Part shown: positions 49,604-58,060 of the stretch, in pieces
Layout of the letters: each line of letters starts with the position of its first letter
Position numbering within the stretch: position 1 is the stretch's first letter
Origin: Streptomyces bungoensis
GTDB taxonomy: Bacteria; Actinomycetota; Actinomycetes; Streptomycetales; Streptomycetaceae
Reading direction: 5' to 3'
Length of the DNA: 64,000 nt
Assembly (NCBI RefSeq): GCF_001514215.1
Contig: NZ_KQ948857.1
Coordinates: 270,953 to 334,952 of the forward strand
Program-made: the position numbers and the translations under genes
Notes under the pieces: model-generated
What the model was told of the DNA's origin: nothing
Databases searched by the model: none
The model's input: only the letters and a program-made list of their open reading frames with translations

Positions 49604-50902
49604 TCAGTCCTGGAGGAACGCCAGCAGCGAGTTGGCCAGCAGGAACGGGTCGTCGGCGCCGCACAGTTCGCGCGCGCTGTGCATCGACAGGATGGCCACG
49701 CCGATGTCGACGGTCCGGATGCCGTGCCGGGCGGCGGTGATCGGGCCGATGGTGGTGCCGCAGGGCATCGAGTTGTTGGAGACGAAGCTCTGCAGGGGCA
49801 CGCCCGCCCGCTCGCACGCGGCGGCGAACACCGCCCGGCCCGAACCGTCGGTGGCGTAACGGTTGTTCACGTTCACCTTGAGCAGGGGTCCGCCGTTGAC
49901 GTGCGGGTGGTGCGTCGGGTCGTGCCGCTCGCCGTAGTTGGGGTGGACGGCGTGGCCGGTGTCGGAGGACAGGCAGACGGTGGCGGCGAAGGCCCGGGCC
50001 CGGTCCTCGTACGACCCGCCGCGCGCGAACACCGAGCGCTCCAGCACGGTGCCGAGCAGCGGGCCGTCGGCGCCGGTGTCCGACTGCGAGCCGTTCTCCT
50101 CGTGGTCGAAGGCGGCCAGTACGGGGATGCGGGTGAGGGCGGCGCCGGAGGCCGCGGCGGCGGTCAGCGCGGCGACGCCCGCGTGCACCGACAGCAGGTT
50201 GTCCATGCGCGGCCCGGCGACCAGTTCCCGGTCCCGGCCGAGGTAGGCGGGCGCCTCCACCGGATGCGCCATCAGGTCCCAGCCGGCCACCGTGCCCGCC
50301 GCCAGTCCCGCCTCCTGCTCCAGGAAGGCGATCAGGTCGCCGTCGCGCAGGTCGTCGCCGAGCCCCCACACCGGCTGCATGTGCCGCTGCTTGTCCAGCT
50401 TGAGGCCCTCGGAGGTGACCGTGCGGTCCAGGTGGACGGCGAGCTGCGGCACCCGGAGCAGCGGCCGGTCCACGTCGACCAGCACCGAGGAGCCGTCGCG
50501 CAGGGTGAGCCGGCCGGCCAGGCCCAGGTCCCGGTCGAGCCAGGAGTTCAGCAGCGGGCCGCCGTAGATCTCCACCGCGACCTGCCGCCAGCCGTGCGCG
50601 CCGGTGTCGGGGCGGGGCTTGACACGCAGGTTGGGCGAGTCGGTGTGCGCGCCGATGATGTGGAACGGGGTGTGCGGCGCGGCCCCCTCGGGGACGTACC
50701 AGGCGACGATCGCGCCGCCGCGCAGCACGTACCGGCCGCCGCTCGACGCGTCCCAGGCGTCCGTCTCGGCGACCTGCCGGAAGCCGGCCTTCTCCAGCCG
50801 TTCGGCGGTGTTCGCCACGGCGTGGTACGGCGACGGGCTCGCCGCCAGGAAGGACATCAGGTCGTCGGTGTGGCCGCGGTCGAAGCGGGCTGGTGCGCTC
50901 AT
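49604..50902 (-). CDS. apeB: M18-family aminopeptidase (aspartyl aminopeptidase type)
   Basis: A 432-residue zinc peptidase. Metal-binding and catalytic motifs are GAHTDSPNLRVKP (His and Asp), AAFDHEENGSQS (Glu pair), SSDTGHAVHPNY (Asp) and the C-terminal GTTIGPITAARHGIRTVDIG with LSMHSARELCG (His). It removes N-terminal, often acidic, residues from peptides in the cytoplasm. A hairpin at 50925-50957 insulates it from the upstream acyl-CoA dehydrogenase gene. Confidence 0.92.
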   Translation of the reverse strand: MSAPARFDRGHTDDLMSFLAASPSPYHAVANTAERLEKAGFRQVAETDAWDASSGGRYVLRGGAIVAWYVPEGAAPHTPFHIIGAHTDSPNLRVKPRPDTGAHGWRQVAVEIYGGPLLNSWLDRDLGLAGRLTLRDGSSVLVDVDRPLLRVPQLAVHLDRTVTSEGLKLDKQRHMQPVWGLGDDLRDGDLIAFLEQEAGLAAGTVAGWDLMAHPVEAPAYLGRDRELVAGPRMDNLLSVHAGVAALTAAAASGAALTRIPVLAAFDHEENGSQSDTGADGPLLGTVLERSVFARGGSYEDRARAFAATVCLSSDTGHAVHPNYGERHDPTHHPHVNGGPLLKVNVNNRYATDGSGRAVFAAACERAGVPLQSFVSNNSMPCGTTIGPITAARHGIRTVDIGVAILSMHSARELCGADDPFLLANSLLAFLQD

Positions 50903-50924
50903 GGGGCTTACCTTAACGACGAGC

Positions 50925-50957
50925 GTGGGCCCGCCCCCGGAACGGAGGCGGGCCCAC
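50925..50957 (-). terminator. Hairpin terminator after the acyl-CoA dehydrogenase gene
   Basis: GTGGGCCCGCCCCCG (50925-50939) pairs with CGGAGGCGGGCCCAC (50943-50957), one mismatch, loop GAA. It lies 31 bases past the dehydrogenase stop on the minus strand. Confidence 0.8.
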
Positions 50958-50987
50958 GGCGGTGATCGGTGGGGAGGAACCCGGCCT

Positions 50988-52814
50988 TCAGAACGCGGCC
51001 TCGTCCAGCTCCATCAGGTCGAGGTCGACGGTCCCGGCGACCTTGCGGGCCAGGGTGACGCCCGGCAGCACGTTGGCCGCGAAGAACTTCGCCGCCGCGA
51101 TCTTGCCGGTGTAGAAGGCCTTGTCCCTGGCGGACGCGGTCGGCAGCTTCTCGGCGGCGATGGCGGCGCCCTTGAGCAGCAGGTAGCCGACGATCACGTC
51201 ACCGGAGGCGAGCAGCAGGCGGGTGGTGTTCAGGCCCACCTTGTAGATGTTCTTGACGTCCTGCTCGGTGGCCGCGAGGTCGGTCAGCATCAGGCCGACG
51301 ATCGCCTCCAGCTCCACGGCGGCCTTCGCCAGGTGCTCGCGGGCGCCGGCCAGCTCCTCGCCGCCGGTGCCGAGCGCCAGGAACTTCTTGATGTCCTCGG
51401 CGAGGGAGTTCAGCGCGGTGCCCTGGTTGCGGACGATCTTCCGGAAGAAGTAGTCCTGGCCCTGGATGGCGGTGGTGCCCTCGTACAGGGTGTCGATCTT
51501 GGCGTCGCGGATGTACTGCTCGATCGGGTACTCCTGCAGGAAGCCGGAGCCGCCGAAGGTCTGCAGCGACTGGGCGAGCTGCTCGTAGGCCTTCTCGGAG
51601 CCGTAGCCCTTGACGATCGGCAGGAGCAGGTCGTTCAGGGCGTGGTCGGCGGAGGCGTCCTCGCCGTTCGCCTCCTTGACCTGGATCGCGTCCTGGATCG
51701 AGGCGGTGTACATCACCAGGGCGCGCATGCCCTCCGCGTACGCCTTCTGCGTCATCAGCGAGCGGCGCACGTCGGGGTGGTGGGTGATGGTGACCTTGGG
51801 CGCGGTCTTGTCCATGAAGTTCGCCAGGTCCGGACCCTGGACGCGCTCCTTGGCGTACTCCAGCGCGTTCAGGTAGCCCGTGGACAGGGTGGAGATCGCC
51901 TTCGTGCCGACCATCATGCGGGCGAACTCGATGATGCGGAACATCTGGCGGATGCCGTCGTGCTTGTCGCCGATGAGCCAGCCCTTGGCGGGGTGCTTGT
52001 CGCCGAAGGTCATCTCGCACGTGTTGGACGCCTTCAGGCCCATCTTGTGCTCGACGTTGGTGGCGTAGACGCCGTTGCGCTCGCCCAGCTCGCCGGTCTC
52101 GAAGTCGAACAGGAACTTCGGGACGAGGAAGAGGGACAGGCCCTTGGTGCCGGGGCCGGCGCCCTCGGGGCGCGCGAGCACGTAGTGGAGGATGTTCTCC
52201 GACATGTCGTGCTCACCGGAGGTGATGAAGCGCTTCACGCCCTCGATGTGCCAGGAGCCGTCCTCCTGCTGGACCGCCTTGGTGCGGCCGGCGCCGACGT
52301 CGGAGCCCGCGTCGGGCTCGGTCAGCACCATCGTGGAGCCCCACTGCTTCTCCACGGCGATCGAGGCGATGTGCTTCTGGACCTCGTTGCCCTCCTCGAA
52401 GAGGATGCCGGCGAACGCGGGGCCCGAGGAGTACATCCACACGGCCGGGTTGGCGCCCAGGATCAGCTCGGCGTAGGCCCAGATCAGGGAGCGCGGCGAG
52501 GTGGTGCCGCCGATCTCCTCGGGCAGGCCGAGCCGCCAGTACTCGGAGTCCATGAAGGCCTGGTAGCTCTTCTTGAAGGACGCGGGGACCGGCGCGGTGT
52601 TGGTCTCCGGGTCGAAGACCGGCGGGTTGCGGTCGGCGTCGGCGAAGGACTCGGCCAGCTCGTTCTCCGAGAGGCGGGTCAGCTCCTCCAGCACGCTCTT
52701 GGCGGTCTCGAGGTCCATCTCCTCGAAGGGGCCGGTGCCGTACACCTTGTCGCGCCCCAGTACTTCGAAGAGGTTGAACTCGATGTCGCGGAGATTCGGC
52801 TTGTAGTGCCCCAT
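50988..52814 (-). CDS. Large acyl-CoA dehydrogenase (FadE5-like, about 600 residues)
   Basis: A 608-residue flavoenzyme for the first step of fatty-acid beta-oxidation. The acyl-CoA dehydrogenase core (about 75-470) has STMVLTEPDAGSDVGAGRT, FITSGEHDMSENILHYVLAR and QTFGGSGFLQEYPIEQYIRD. The catalytic Glu lies in LYEGTTAIQGQD. A C-terminal extra domain (about 470-608) is typical of long-chain or broad-range enzymes such as mycobacterial FadE5. The ATG at 52814 has GGAG eight bases upstream; earlier in-frame starts lack support. Divergent from sseB. Confidence 0.93.
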   Translation of the reverse strand: MGHYKPNLRDIEFNLFEVLGRDKVYGTGPFEEMDLETAKSVLEELTRLSENELAESFADADRNPPVFDPETNTAPVPASFKKSYQAFMDSEYWRLGLPEEIGGTTSPRSLIWAYAELILGANPAVWMYSSGPAFAGILFEEGNEVQKHIASIAVEKQWGSTMVLTEPDAGSDVGAGRTKAVQQEDGSWHIEGVKRFITSGEHDMSENILHYVLARPEGAGPGTKGLSLFLVPKFLFDFETGELGERNGVYATNVEHKMGLKASNTCEMTFGDKHPAKGWLIGDKHDGIRQMFRIIEFARMMVGTKAISTLSTGYLNALEYAKERVQGPDLANFMDKTAPKVTITHHPDVRRSLMTQKAYAEGMRALVMYTASIQDAIQVKEANGEDASADHALNDLLLPIVKGYGSEKAYEQLAQSLQTFGGSGFLQEYPIEQYIRDAKIDTLYEGTTAIQGQDYFFRKIVRNQGTALNSLAEDIKKFLALGTGGEELAGAREHLAKAAVELEAIVGLMLTDLAATEQDVKNIYKVGLNTTRLLLASGDVIVGYLLLKGAAIAAEKLPTASARDKAFYTGKIAAAKFFAANVLPGVTLARKVAGTVDLDLMELDEAAF

Positions 52815-52959
52815 GGCGACGGCTCCGTAGAGAGATCGGCGAGGCACTGACTCCTCGCGCCTTAAGTTCACGTTCCAACAAGTGCCTACGATGATGCTAC
52901 CCGTCGGTAATAAGACGCAAGCCCGATCCGGTCATCTGTGACTCGTTACTCTTTGGGGC

Positions 52960-53433
52960 ATGTACGGATACGGCCAGCCCATGGACAGTGGAGCTGCTCA
53001 GCAGCAGTACGCCGCACCCCAGCAGCCGATGGCCGGCGGCTACGGGCAGCAGCCGCCGCTGTATCCCGAGCCGTCCCCGCCCTCGCTCGCGGACGCGGTG
53101 CGCGCCTTCACCACGGGGCAGATGGCCGCGGAGGACTTCCAGCAGATCTTCGCGACCTCGAAGGTGTACTGCCCGCGCGGCGACACCCCCGGCTTCCTGG
53201 CGCTGCACAACACCCAGCAGCCGGTGATCCCGATGTTCACCTCGCTGAAGGAGCTGCGCCGCTACGCGGGCAAGGAGTCCAAGTACTTCGTCATCACCGG
53301 TGCGGAGGTGATCGACCTGCTGCCGACGGGCTACGGCTTCGTCCTGGACATGGAGGGCGAGCACCGGATGGTGTTCGACGCCAAGGCGGTCGAGCAGATG
53401 GTCGACTTCGCTATGCGCCGCATGTACGGCTGA
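52960..53433 (+). CDS. SseB-family protein
   Basis: A 157-residue protein. The first 40 residues are Gln/Tyr/Pro-rich. The SseB N-terminal domain follows: DFQQIFATSKVYCPRGDTPGFLAL, IPMFTSLKELRRYAG and GFVLDMEGEHRMVF. The role of SseB domains outside E. coli sulfur metabolism is unclear. A TACTCT hexamer (52947-52952) lies seven bases before the ATG and no ribosome site is seen, so a leaderless transcript is likely. Confidence 0.87.
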   Translation: MYGYGQPMDSGAAQQQYAAPQQPMAGGYGQQPPLYPEPSPPSLADAVRAFTTGQMAAEDFQQIFATSKVYCPRGDTPGFLALHNTQQPVIPMFTSLKELRRYAGKESKYFVITGAEVIDLLPTGYGFVLDMEGEHRMVFDAKAVEQMVDFAMRRMYG

Positions 53434-53452
53434 GTGCCGGCCGTGCGCACCG

Positions 53453-53482
53453 GGAGCCCGGAGGGAATGCCCTCCGGGCTCC
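53453..53482 (+). terminator. Hairpin terminator after sseB
   Basis: GGAGCCCGGAGGG (53453-53465) pairs perfectly with CCCTCCGGGCTCC (53470-53482) around AATG. Confidence 0.85.
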
Positions 53483-53502
53483 TCGCGTTACGGGTGGCAG
53501 AA

Positions 53503-53518
53503 AGTTCAATGCTCAACT
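53503..53518. promoter_or_regulatory. MarR-like operator in the pirin promoter
   Basis: AGTTCAATGCTCAACT has outer AGTT/AACT arms and overlaps a TAAACT -10 candidate. Such AT-richer TTGA/TCAA-type dyads are often MarR-family sites; no MarR gene is nearby. Confidence 0.4.
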
Positions 53519-53544
53519 AAACTCGGAGCACAAGGAGGTCCACC

Positions 53545-54516
53545 ATGCCTGCAGTGACCGTCGAGAACCCGTTGACGCTGCCCCGCGTGACCGCCCCCGC
53601 CGACGCGGTGGCCCGTCCCGTGCTGGCCGTCACCACCGCACCGAGCGGTTTCGAGGGAGAGGGCTTCCCGGTGCGCCGGGCGTTCGCCGGGATCAACTAC
53701 CGCCACCTCGACCCGTTCATCATGATGGACCAGATGGGCGAGGTGGAGTACGCGCCGGGCGAGCCCAAGGGCACCCCGTGGCACCCCCACCGCGGCTTCG
53801 AGACCGTGACCTACATCATCGACGGCATCTTCGACCACCAGGACTCCAACGGTGGCGGCGGCACCATCACCAACGGCGACACCCAGTGGATGACGGCGGG
53901 CTCGGGCCTGCTCCACATCGAGGCGCCGCCGGAGCAGCTCGTGATGTCCGGCGGCCTCTTCCACGGCCTGCAGCTGTGGGTGAACCTCCCGGCCGAGGAC
54001 AAGATGATGGCCCCGCGCTACCAGGACATCCGCGGCGGCAACGTGCAGCTGCTCACCTCCCCCGACGGCGGCTCGCTGCTCCGGGTCATCGCCGGTGAAC
54101 TGGACGGGCACGCCGGTCCCGGCATCACGCACACGCCGATCACGATGATCCACGCGACGCTCGCGCCGGGCGCGGAGATCACGCTGCCCTGGCGGGAGGA
54201 CTTCAACGGCCTCGCCTACGTGCTCGCGGGCCGCGGAGCGGTGGGCGCCGAGCGCCGGCCGGTCCAGATGGGGCAGACCGCCGTGTTCGGGTCGGGTTCC
54301 TCGCTGACCGTCCGCGCGGACGAGAAGCAGGACTCGCACACTCCGGACCTGGAGGTCGTCCTCCTCGGCGGGCAGCCCATCCGGGAGCCCATGGTCCACT
54401 ACGGCCCGTTCGTCATGAACACCAAGGACGAGCTGATGCAGGCCTTCGAGGACTTCCAGAAGGGCCGCCTCGGCACCGTCCCGGCCGTGCACGGCATGAC
54501 GGAGGGCGGACTGTAG
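53545..54516 (+). CDS. Pirin family protein
   Basis: A 323-residue bicupin. The N-terminal cupin carries the metal site in HLDPFIMMDQMG, TPWHPHRGFETVTYIIDG (two His), DHQDSNGGGGTITNGDTQWMTAGSG and HIE (third His and Glu). The C-terminal cupin is less conserved. Pirins are iron-binding proteins acting as quercetinase-like oxygenases or as partners of other enzymes. AAGGAGG lies seven bases before the ATG. Confidence 0.92.
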   Translation: MPAVTVENPLTLPRVTAPADAVARPVLAVTTAPSGFEGEGFPVRRAFAGINYRHLDPFIMMDQMGEVEYAPGEPKGTPWHPHRGFETVTYIIDGIFDHQDSNGGGGTITNGDTQWMTAGSGLLHIEAPPEQLVMSGGLFHGLQLWVNLPAEDKMMAPRYQDIRGGNVQLLTSPDGGSLLRVIAGELDGHAGPGITHTPITMIHATLAPGAEITLPWREDFNGLAYVLAGRGAVGAERRPVQMGQTAVFGSGSSLTVRADEKQDSHTPDLEVVLLGGQPIREPMVHYGPFVMNTKDELMQAFEDFQKGRLGTVPAVHGMTEGGL

Positions 54517-54543
54517 GGCTCACCAGGGCCCTGCGCGTAAGGA

Positions 54544-54573
54544 CCCGGAGCCTTCGTGCGCGAGGGCTCCGGG
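54544..54573 (+). terminator. Hairpin terminator after the pirin gene
   Basis: CCCGGAGCC (54544-54552) pairs with GGCTCCGGG (54565-54573) around a 12-base loop, 28 bases after the stop. Confidence 0.75.
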
Positions 54574-54646
54574 CCGGCCGTCCGCCCGGTCTCCCGGTGA
54601 CGGGCCGGTGACAGCCCTCCGAGTTCCTCAGCGCCCACGCCGGACC

Positions 54647-54769
54647 GTCAGCCCGGACGGTGCGGAACCGACGTACGGCGAGATCGCCGTGTCTCTCACC
54701 GGCCACGGCATCGACGACGCGGGAAAATACCTGGTCATCCCCGGCTTCTCGGGCTCAGGGGCGGAGTAG
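54647..54769 (+). pseudogene. Possible C-terminal gene remnant
   Basis: A 40-codon open frame ending at TAG 54767-54769 reads from VSPDGAEPTYGEIAVSLTG to YLVIPGFSGSGAE. Third positions are mostly G or C and the composition is like a real protein. No start codon with a ribosome site and no coding bias are found upstream. It may be the tail of a deleted gene. The rest of 54517-54875 holds only the terminator and presumably a promoter. Confidence 0.3.
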
Positions 54770-54875
54770 TGTGAAGAAACCGGGAGTTCTTCGCGCACCG
54801 GCTCCGCCGCGGGTGCCGTTTCCGGGGATCGACAGCGCCGGGCCGCCTCCACGAGCCCGGGGACAGGTCCGCGCC

Positions 54876-55412
54876 ATGCCCGTGACCATTGACCGTACGA
54901 CCTCGAGCAGGCGCCCGCCGTCGCCGCCGGCCCGGCTCTCCCTGACACCCGCACCGGGTGGCCTGGACGGCGTGTGGTGGCCCCGTTCCCGCGCCCTCAC
55001 CCGTGAACTGCCGCCGTTGACGGCCGCATTGGCTGATCGCTGGGGCCGTATCACGGGTGTCACCGTGCACCCGGCCTACTGGCCCGTCCTGCCGCACCGG
55101 GTGTCCGACGCCGGACGCACCGTGCGGGTGCGCTGGTCCACCGAGGAGCAGGATCCGCACAGACTCACTCTCCTCTCCGCCGAAGGCCGCCGGGACGTGC
55201 TGGTGATCCCGCCCGAAACCCCTGCGAACGCCGCCGCACGGCTGATGGCCGGCGACGGCGTCGGTGCCCCGGCCCGAGAGGGATCGGCCGACAGGGTCGA
55301 CGCCCGAAGGAGGGAAGAGGTGTGGGAGACCGACGGCGGAGCGGGTCGGCCGTCGTCCCGGCCTCTGCCCGTCGGCCCGACAGGGCGTTCGGCAGCCCGC
55401 CGACGGAGGTGA
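54876..55412 (+). CDS. DUF5994-family protein
   Basis: A 178-residue protein. LTPAPGGLDGVWWPRSRALTRELPPL, WGRITGVTVHPAYWPVLP and LTLLSAEGRRDVLVIPPETP are typical of DUF5994, a family common in Streptomyces with unknown function. The last 45 residues are basic and Pro/Ser-rich. The ATG at 54876 is the first one before the conserved part; GGGGACAGG lies upstream. It precedes the gene at 55419 by six bases, so the two are probably one operon. Confidence 0.82.
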   Translation: MPVTIDRTTSSRRPPSPPARLSLTPAPGGLDGVWWPRSRALTRELPPLTAALADRWGRITGVTVHPAYWPVLPHRVSDAGRTVRVRWSTEEQDPHRLTLLSAEGRRDVLVIPPETPANAAARLMAGDGVGAPAREGSADRVDARRREEVWETDGGAGRPSSRPLPVGPTGRSAARRRR

Positions 55413-55418
55413 GAGGAC

Positions 55419-55973
55419 ATGACCGTCACCGTCGTCGCCGTGCTGCTCGTCCTGATCGCCGTCGGAGGAGTCCTGATCCACCGGCTCCGTGCTCGGCACG
55501 ACGAACGGATCGCCGACTTCCACCGCAGCGACGCTCCGCCGGGGATCGGCCGCCGGACCCGCAGACGCCACCTGCCGGCGGGGGACACGACCGTTCCGGC
55601 ACGCCCCACCGCGGCAGGGACCGCGGAGGACGGCGGCTTCGGCCCGAAGAACGAGGGGGGCAGAGGAAGGCACATCATGGCCATGCTGCGCGAGCGGAAG
55701 GGGTACCGCGAGAAGATCATGCGGGCTCTGTACCAGGCCGCCGAGGGCAATCGGCTCCTGGGCGTGGACGGGGCGAAGCTCCGCGACGACCTCGGTATCC
55801 CCGAACAGGATCTGGCCGCTGCCTGCTCGTACCTGGCGGGCGAGGGCTGGGTCGTCGTCGACTGGGGGAGGGGCAACACGCCCGAGATGATCACGTTGAC
55901 ACACCGGGGGATCCGGCGGATGGAGACGGAAGAGGAGAGTGCCGCTGCTCCCGAGGGACGGGCGGCACCCTGA
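55419..55973 (+). CDS. Membrane-anchored protein with a winged-helix-like C-terminal domain
   Basis: A 184-residue protein of no recognised family. One N-terminal membrane helix (VTVVAVLLVLIAVGGVLI) is followed by a basic, disordered linker and a compact domain from about 85: MLRERKGYREKIMRALYQAAEGNR, VDGAKLRDDLGIPEQDLAAAC and YLAGEGWVVVDWGRG...EMITLTHRG. This is the helix-helix-helix-wing order of a winged helix. It may be a membrane-tethered regulator or a protein-binding module. The start follows GAGAGGAC. It converges on the Asp23-locus genes. Confidence 0.75.
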   Translation: MTVTVVAVLLVLIAVGGVLIHRLRARHDERIADFHRSDAPPGIGRRTRRRHLPAGDTTVPARPTAAGTAEDGGFGPKNEGGRGRHIMAMLRERKGYREKIMRALYQAAEGNRLLGVDGAKLRDDLGIPEQDLAAACSYLAGEGWVVVDWGRGNTPEMITLTHRGIRRMETEEESAAAPEGRAAP

Positions 55974-56035
55974 CCGGCTCCGACACCCCTGGCTGCTGCC
56001 CGACGCCGTCCGCGAGGCGGGACGTCGGCGCCGAC

Positions 56036-56644
56036 TCACTCCGCACGGTGGGGCTTGTGGCGGGCGACGTGCAGGCGGACCTCGGTGGGCATGTCAGGGA
56101 GGCCGGTGGACCGACGTGCGGTGCGGAGCGGGCCTTCGCAGAGGGCACCGAGAGTGGCGCCGGGCGCGCCCTCGGGGGTGAGGGTGAGCCCGACGCGGGT
56201 GCGGTGGTGGGCGGGCCGGCCGGTGATGCGTACGGTCGCGTCGTCGACCCCCGGCAGGGCACCGGCTTCGGTCGCGATCGCGTCGCCGAGTGCGCGGTCG
56301 CGAAGTTCGACGCCCTCCTGCGGGGGTGTGCCGCCGACGGGAAGTGAGCCGGGGCGGCGTCGGCTCAGCTGGGCGAGCAGCCACCACAGGGCGAGCAGGG
56401 CGGCGACGGCGAGAGCGGCGATGACCGCGGGCCACCACCACCAGCCCTGGCTGCTCCAGCGGGCCCGGTCGGCCGAGCCGAGCAGGACGTCGGCCGGGTG
56501 GGTCAGCGGCCAGCCCGCGGGCGGGACCAGATCGAGTCGCCGGTAGAGGTCGAGTCCGGCGAAGAGGATCAGCACCCCGCCGCCGAGCAGGACCAGTCCG
56601 GCGAGGGCCAGCAGACTGCGGTTGCGGACGGATCGCTGCGTCAT
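56036..56644 (-). CDS. amaP: AmaP-like alkaline-shock membrane anchor protein
   Basis: A 202-residue protein with two membrane helices (LLALAGLVLLGGGVLILFAG and WWWWPAVIAALAVAALLALWWLLAQL). A cytoplasmic domain (about 110-195) repeats the alkaline-shock pattern: ALGDAIATEAGALPGVDDATVRITG and STGLPDMPTEVRLHVARH. In Staphylococcus AmaP anchors Asp23 at the membrane. It is the last gene of the five-gene minus-strand Asp23 cluster, 29 bases after the preceding stop. Confidence 0.8.
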   Translation of the reverse strand: MTQRSVRNRSLLALAGLVLLGGGVLILFAGLDLYRRLDLVPPAGWPLTHPADVLLGSADRARWSSQGWWWWPAVIAALAVAALLALWWLLAQLSRRRPGSLPVGGTPPQEGVELRDRALGDAIATEAGALPGVDDATVRITGRPAHHRTRVGLTLTPEGAPGATLGALCEGPLRTARRSTGLPDMPTEVRLHVARHKPHRAE

Positions 56645-56673
56645 GGTGCGGGCTCCGGTGCTGCGGGTGTCGG

Positions 56674-57360
56674 TCAGTCGGTGCGTCGCCGCAGGCGTAC
56701 GACGATGCGGGGAGGACGGGCGAGGGCCAGCCGGTCGCACTCCTCGTCGAGGACGGCGGTGAGGTCGTCCCTCACCTGCCGGGGGTCACGGAAGCGGACG
56801 TCCGCGCGCGCCTTGATGCGGTGGCGGCGCACCCGGACGCGGGCCGCGCCGACGCCGGGGACCCGCATCGCGGCGTCACGCAGGAGGTCGGCGGCCCCGT
56901 CGCGGTCCAGGGAGGCCCGCAGCCGGGGGCAGCCGGCGGGTGAGCGCAGGGGCAGCCAGTGGCGCAGGCCGGGGGTGAGGGCCAGGACGAGCAGCCAGAC
57001 ACCGACGGCGGCGGCCACGGCGGCTCCCGTGAGCATCCACACGTCGTCCACGGGGCGGGTGGCCAGTTCGTCGGCCAGATGCCGTCGCCAGGCTGACGCC
57101 GGGCGTCCCGCCCGTACGGCGACGACGTCGACCAGCGCCGCGACCGCCGCCACGAGGATCACCGAGGCGACCAGCGCGGCCGGGACGCGGCGCGCGGACC
57201 ACGGCCGGTGGGCCCGGTGCCCGCTGTCGCGCTCACCGGCCGTGAGGTCACGGCCGGGCACGTCGCGTCCGGACGGATCGGGCTCCTTCGTCAGCGGCAC
57301 CGCGGCACGGTGCGCGGACGGCGCGGAGCCGTGCTCGGCAGGACCGGGGTCGGGTGTCAT
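56674..57360 (-). CDS. DUF6286-type membrane protein of the Asp23 locus
   Basis: A 228-residue protein. A polar N-terminal tail of about 60 residues is followed by two membrane helices (VPAALVASVILVAAVAALVDV and VWMLTGAAVAAAVGVWLLVLAL). A cytoplasmic domain follows (LLRDAAMRVPGVGAARVRVRRHRIKARADVRF to PPRIVVRLRRRTD), resembling an alkaline-shock domain and matching DUF6286. The ATG has AAGGGGG seven bases upstream. It is probably a second membrane anchor for Asp23-type proteins. Confidence 0.8.
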   Translation of the reverse strand: MTPDPGPAEHGSAPSAHRAAVPLTKEPDPSGRDVPGRDLTAGERDSGHRAHRPWSARRVPAALVASVILVAAVAALVDVVAVRAGRPASAWRRHLADELATRPVDDVWMLTGAAVAAAVGVWLLVLALTPGLRHWLPLRSPAGCPRLRASLDRDGAADLLRDAAMRVPGVGAARVRVRRHRIKARADVRFRDPRQVRDDLTAVLDEECDRLALARPPRIVVRLRRRTD

Positions 57361-57412
57361 CGCGATCCCCCTTCCCGCGCGGCGCGCCCGGCGCCCCGGG
57401 CCGTGGGGCCGC

Positions 57413-57820
57413 TCACCGGACCCGCCCCCGGCTCGCTCCGGCGCCGGTCACCAGCCGCCGGACGGTCAGGGTGACCTCTCCCACCCGCAAGCCGGTCAGC
57501 TGGGCCACCCGTTCGGCGACGTCCCTCTGGATCCGCTCACAGACCCGGGGAATGTCGGTGGGATAGGGCAGGTCCAGGGCCAGATGCAGGCGTACCGATC
57601 CGGTACGGACGGCGGCGGAGGCGCTGGGTGCCGTCGGCCCGCCCCGGTCCGGCGGTACGGCGGCACGGCGCGACTGGGACGTGCGGGCCGCCTGCGTGGC
57701 GATACGGGCGACCACCCGGTCCGGGATGACGGTGGCGCCCCGCTCGGCCGGGGGCGGCAGGCCGTCGGCCGGCGCCGGTGGGCCCGGCGCCTCGCCGGCG
57801 GAACCGGGCCGGGCCTTCAC
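57413..57820 (-). CDS. Asp23/Gls24-like protein, short
   Basis: A 135-residue protein. After a Pro/Ala-rich 28-residue tail the alkaline-shock pattern appears: TVIPDRVVARIATQAARTS, VRLHLALDLPYPTDIPRVC and VAQLTGLRVGEVTLTVRRLV. The GTG at 57820 overlaps the stop of the small membrane protein by four bases (GTGA) and has GGAGG five bases upstream, so the two are coupled. Compared with the 58061-58606 protein it is shorter, and the middle is Pro-rich where the other has a Gly stretch. Confidence 0.8.
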   Translation of the reverse strand: MKARPGSAGEAPGPPAPADGLPPPAERGATVIPDRVVARIATQAARTSQSRRAAVPPDRGGPTAPSASAAVRTGSVRLHLALDLPYPTDIPRVCERIQRDVAERVAQLTGLRVGEVTLTVRRLVTGAGASRGRVR

Positions 57821-57987
57821 CGCCGCCTCCGTGACCGGACGTCGAGGTCGCCCTGCAGGACGAGGCCGACGAGCAGGCCCGCCGTACCCAGGACCAGAAC
57901 CAGCAGGAATGCCCAGAAGCCGCCGAAATAACCGGCGAAGCCCAGGGCCATGCCCGCGGCGAGGCCCGTCGTTGCTGCGTTCATCAT
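57817..57987 (-). CDS. Small two-helix membrane protein of the Asp23 locus
   Basis: A 56-residue protein: TTGLAAGMALGFAGYFGGFWAFLLVLVLG and AGLLVGLVLQGDL form two closely spaced membrane helices, and the end is basic (RSRRRR). It resembles the DUF2273-type small membrane proteins that accompany Asp23. ATG 57987 or 57984 may be used. It is coupled to the next gene by a GTGA overlap. Confidence 0.75.
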   Translation of the reverse strand: MMNAATTGLAAGMALGFAGYFGGFWAFLLVLVLGTAGLLVGLVLQGDLDVRSRRRR

Positions 57988-58060
57988 GCACTCACCCGTC
58001 TCACGGACGTACGTCATCGTGCGCGCGATCTACCGCGCCCGTACCGGGCCCGGCGGTGGA

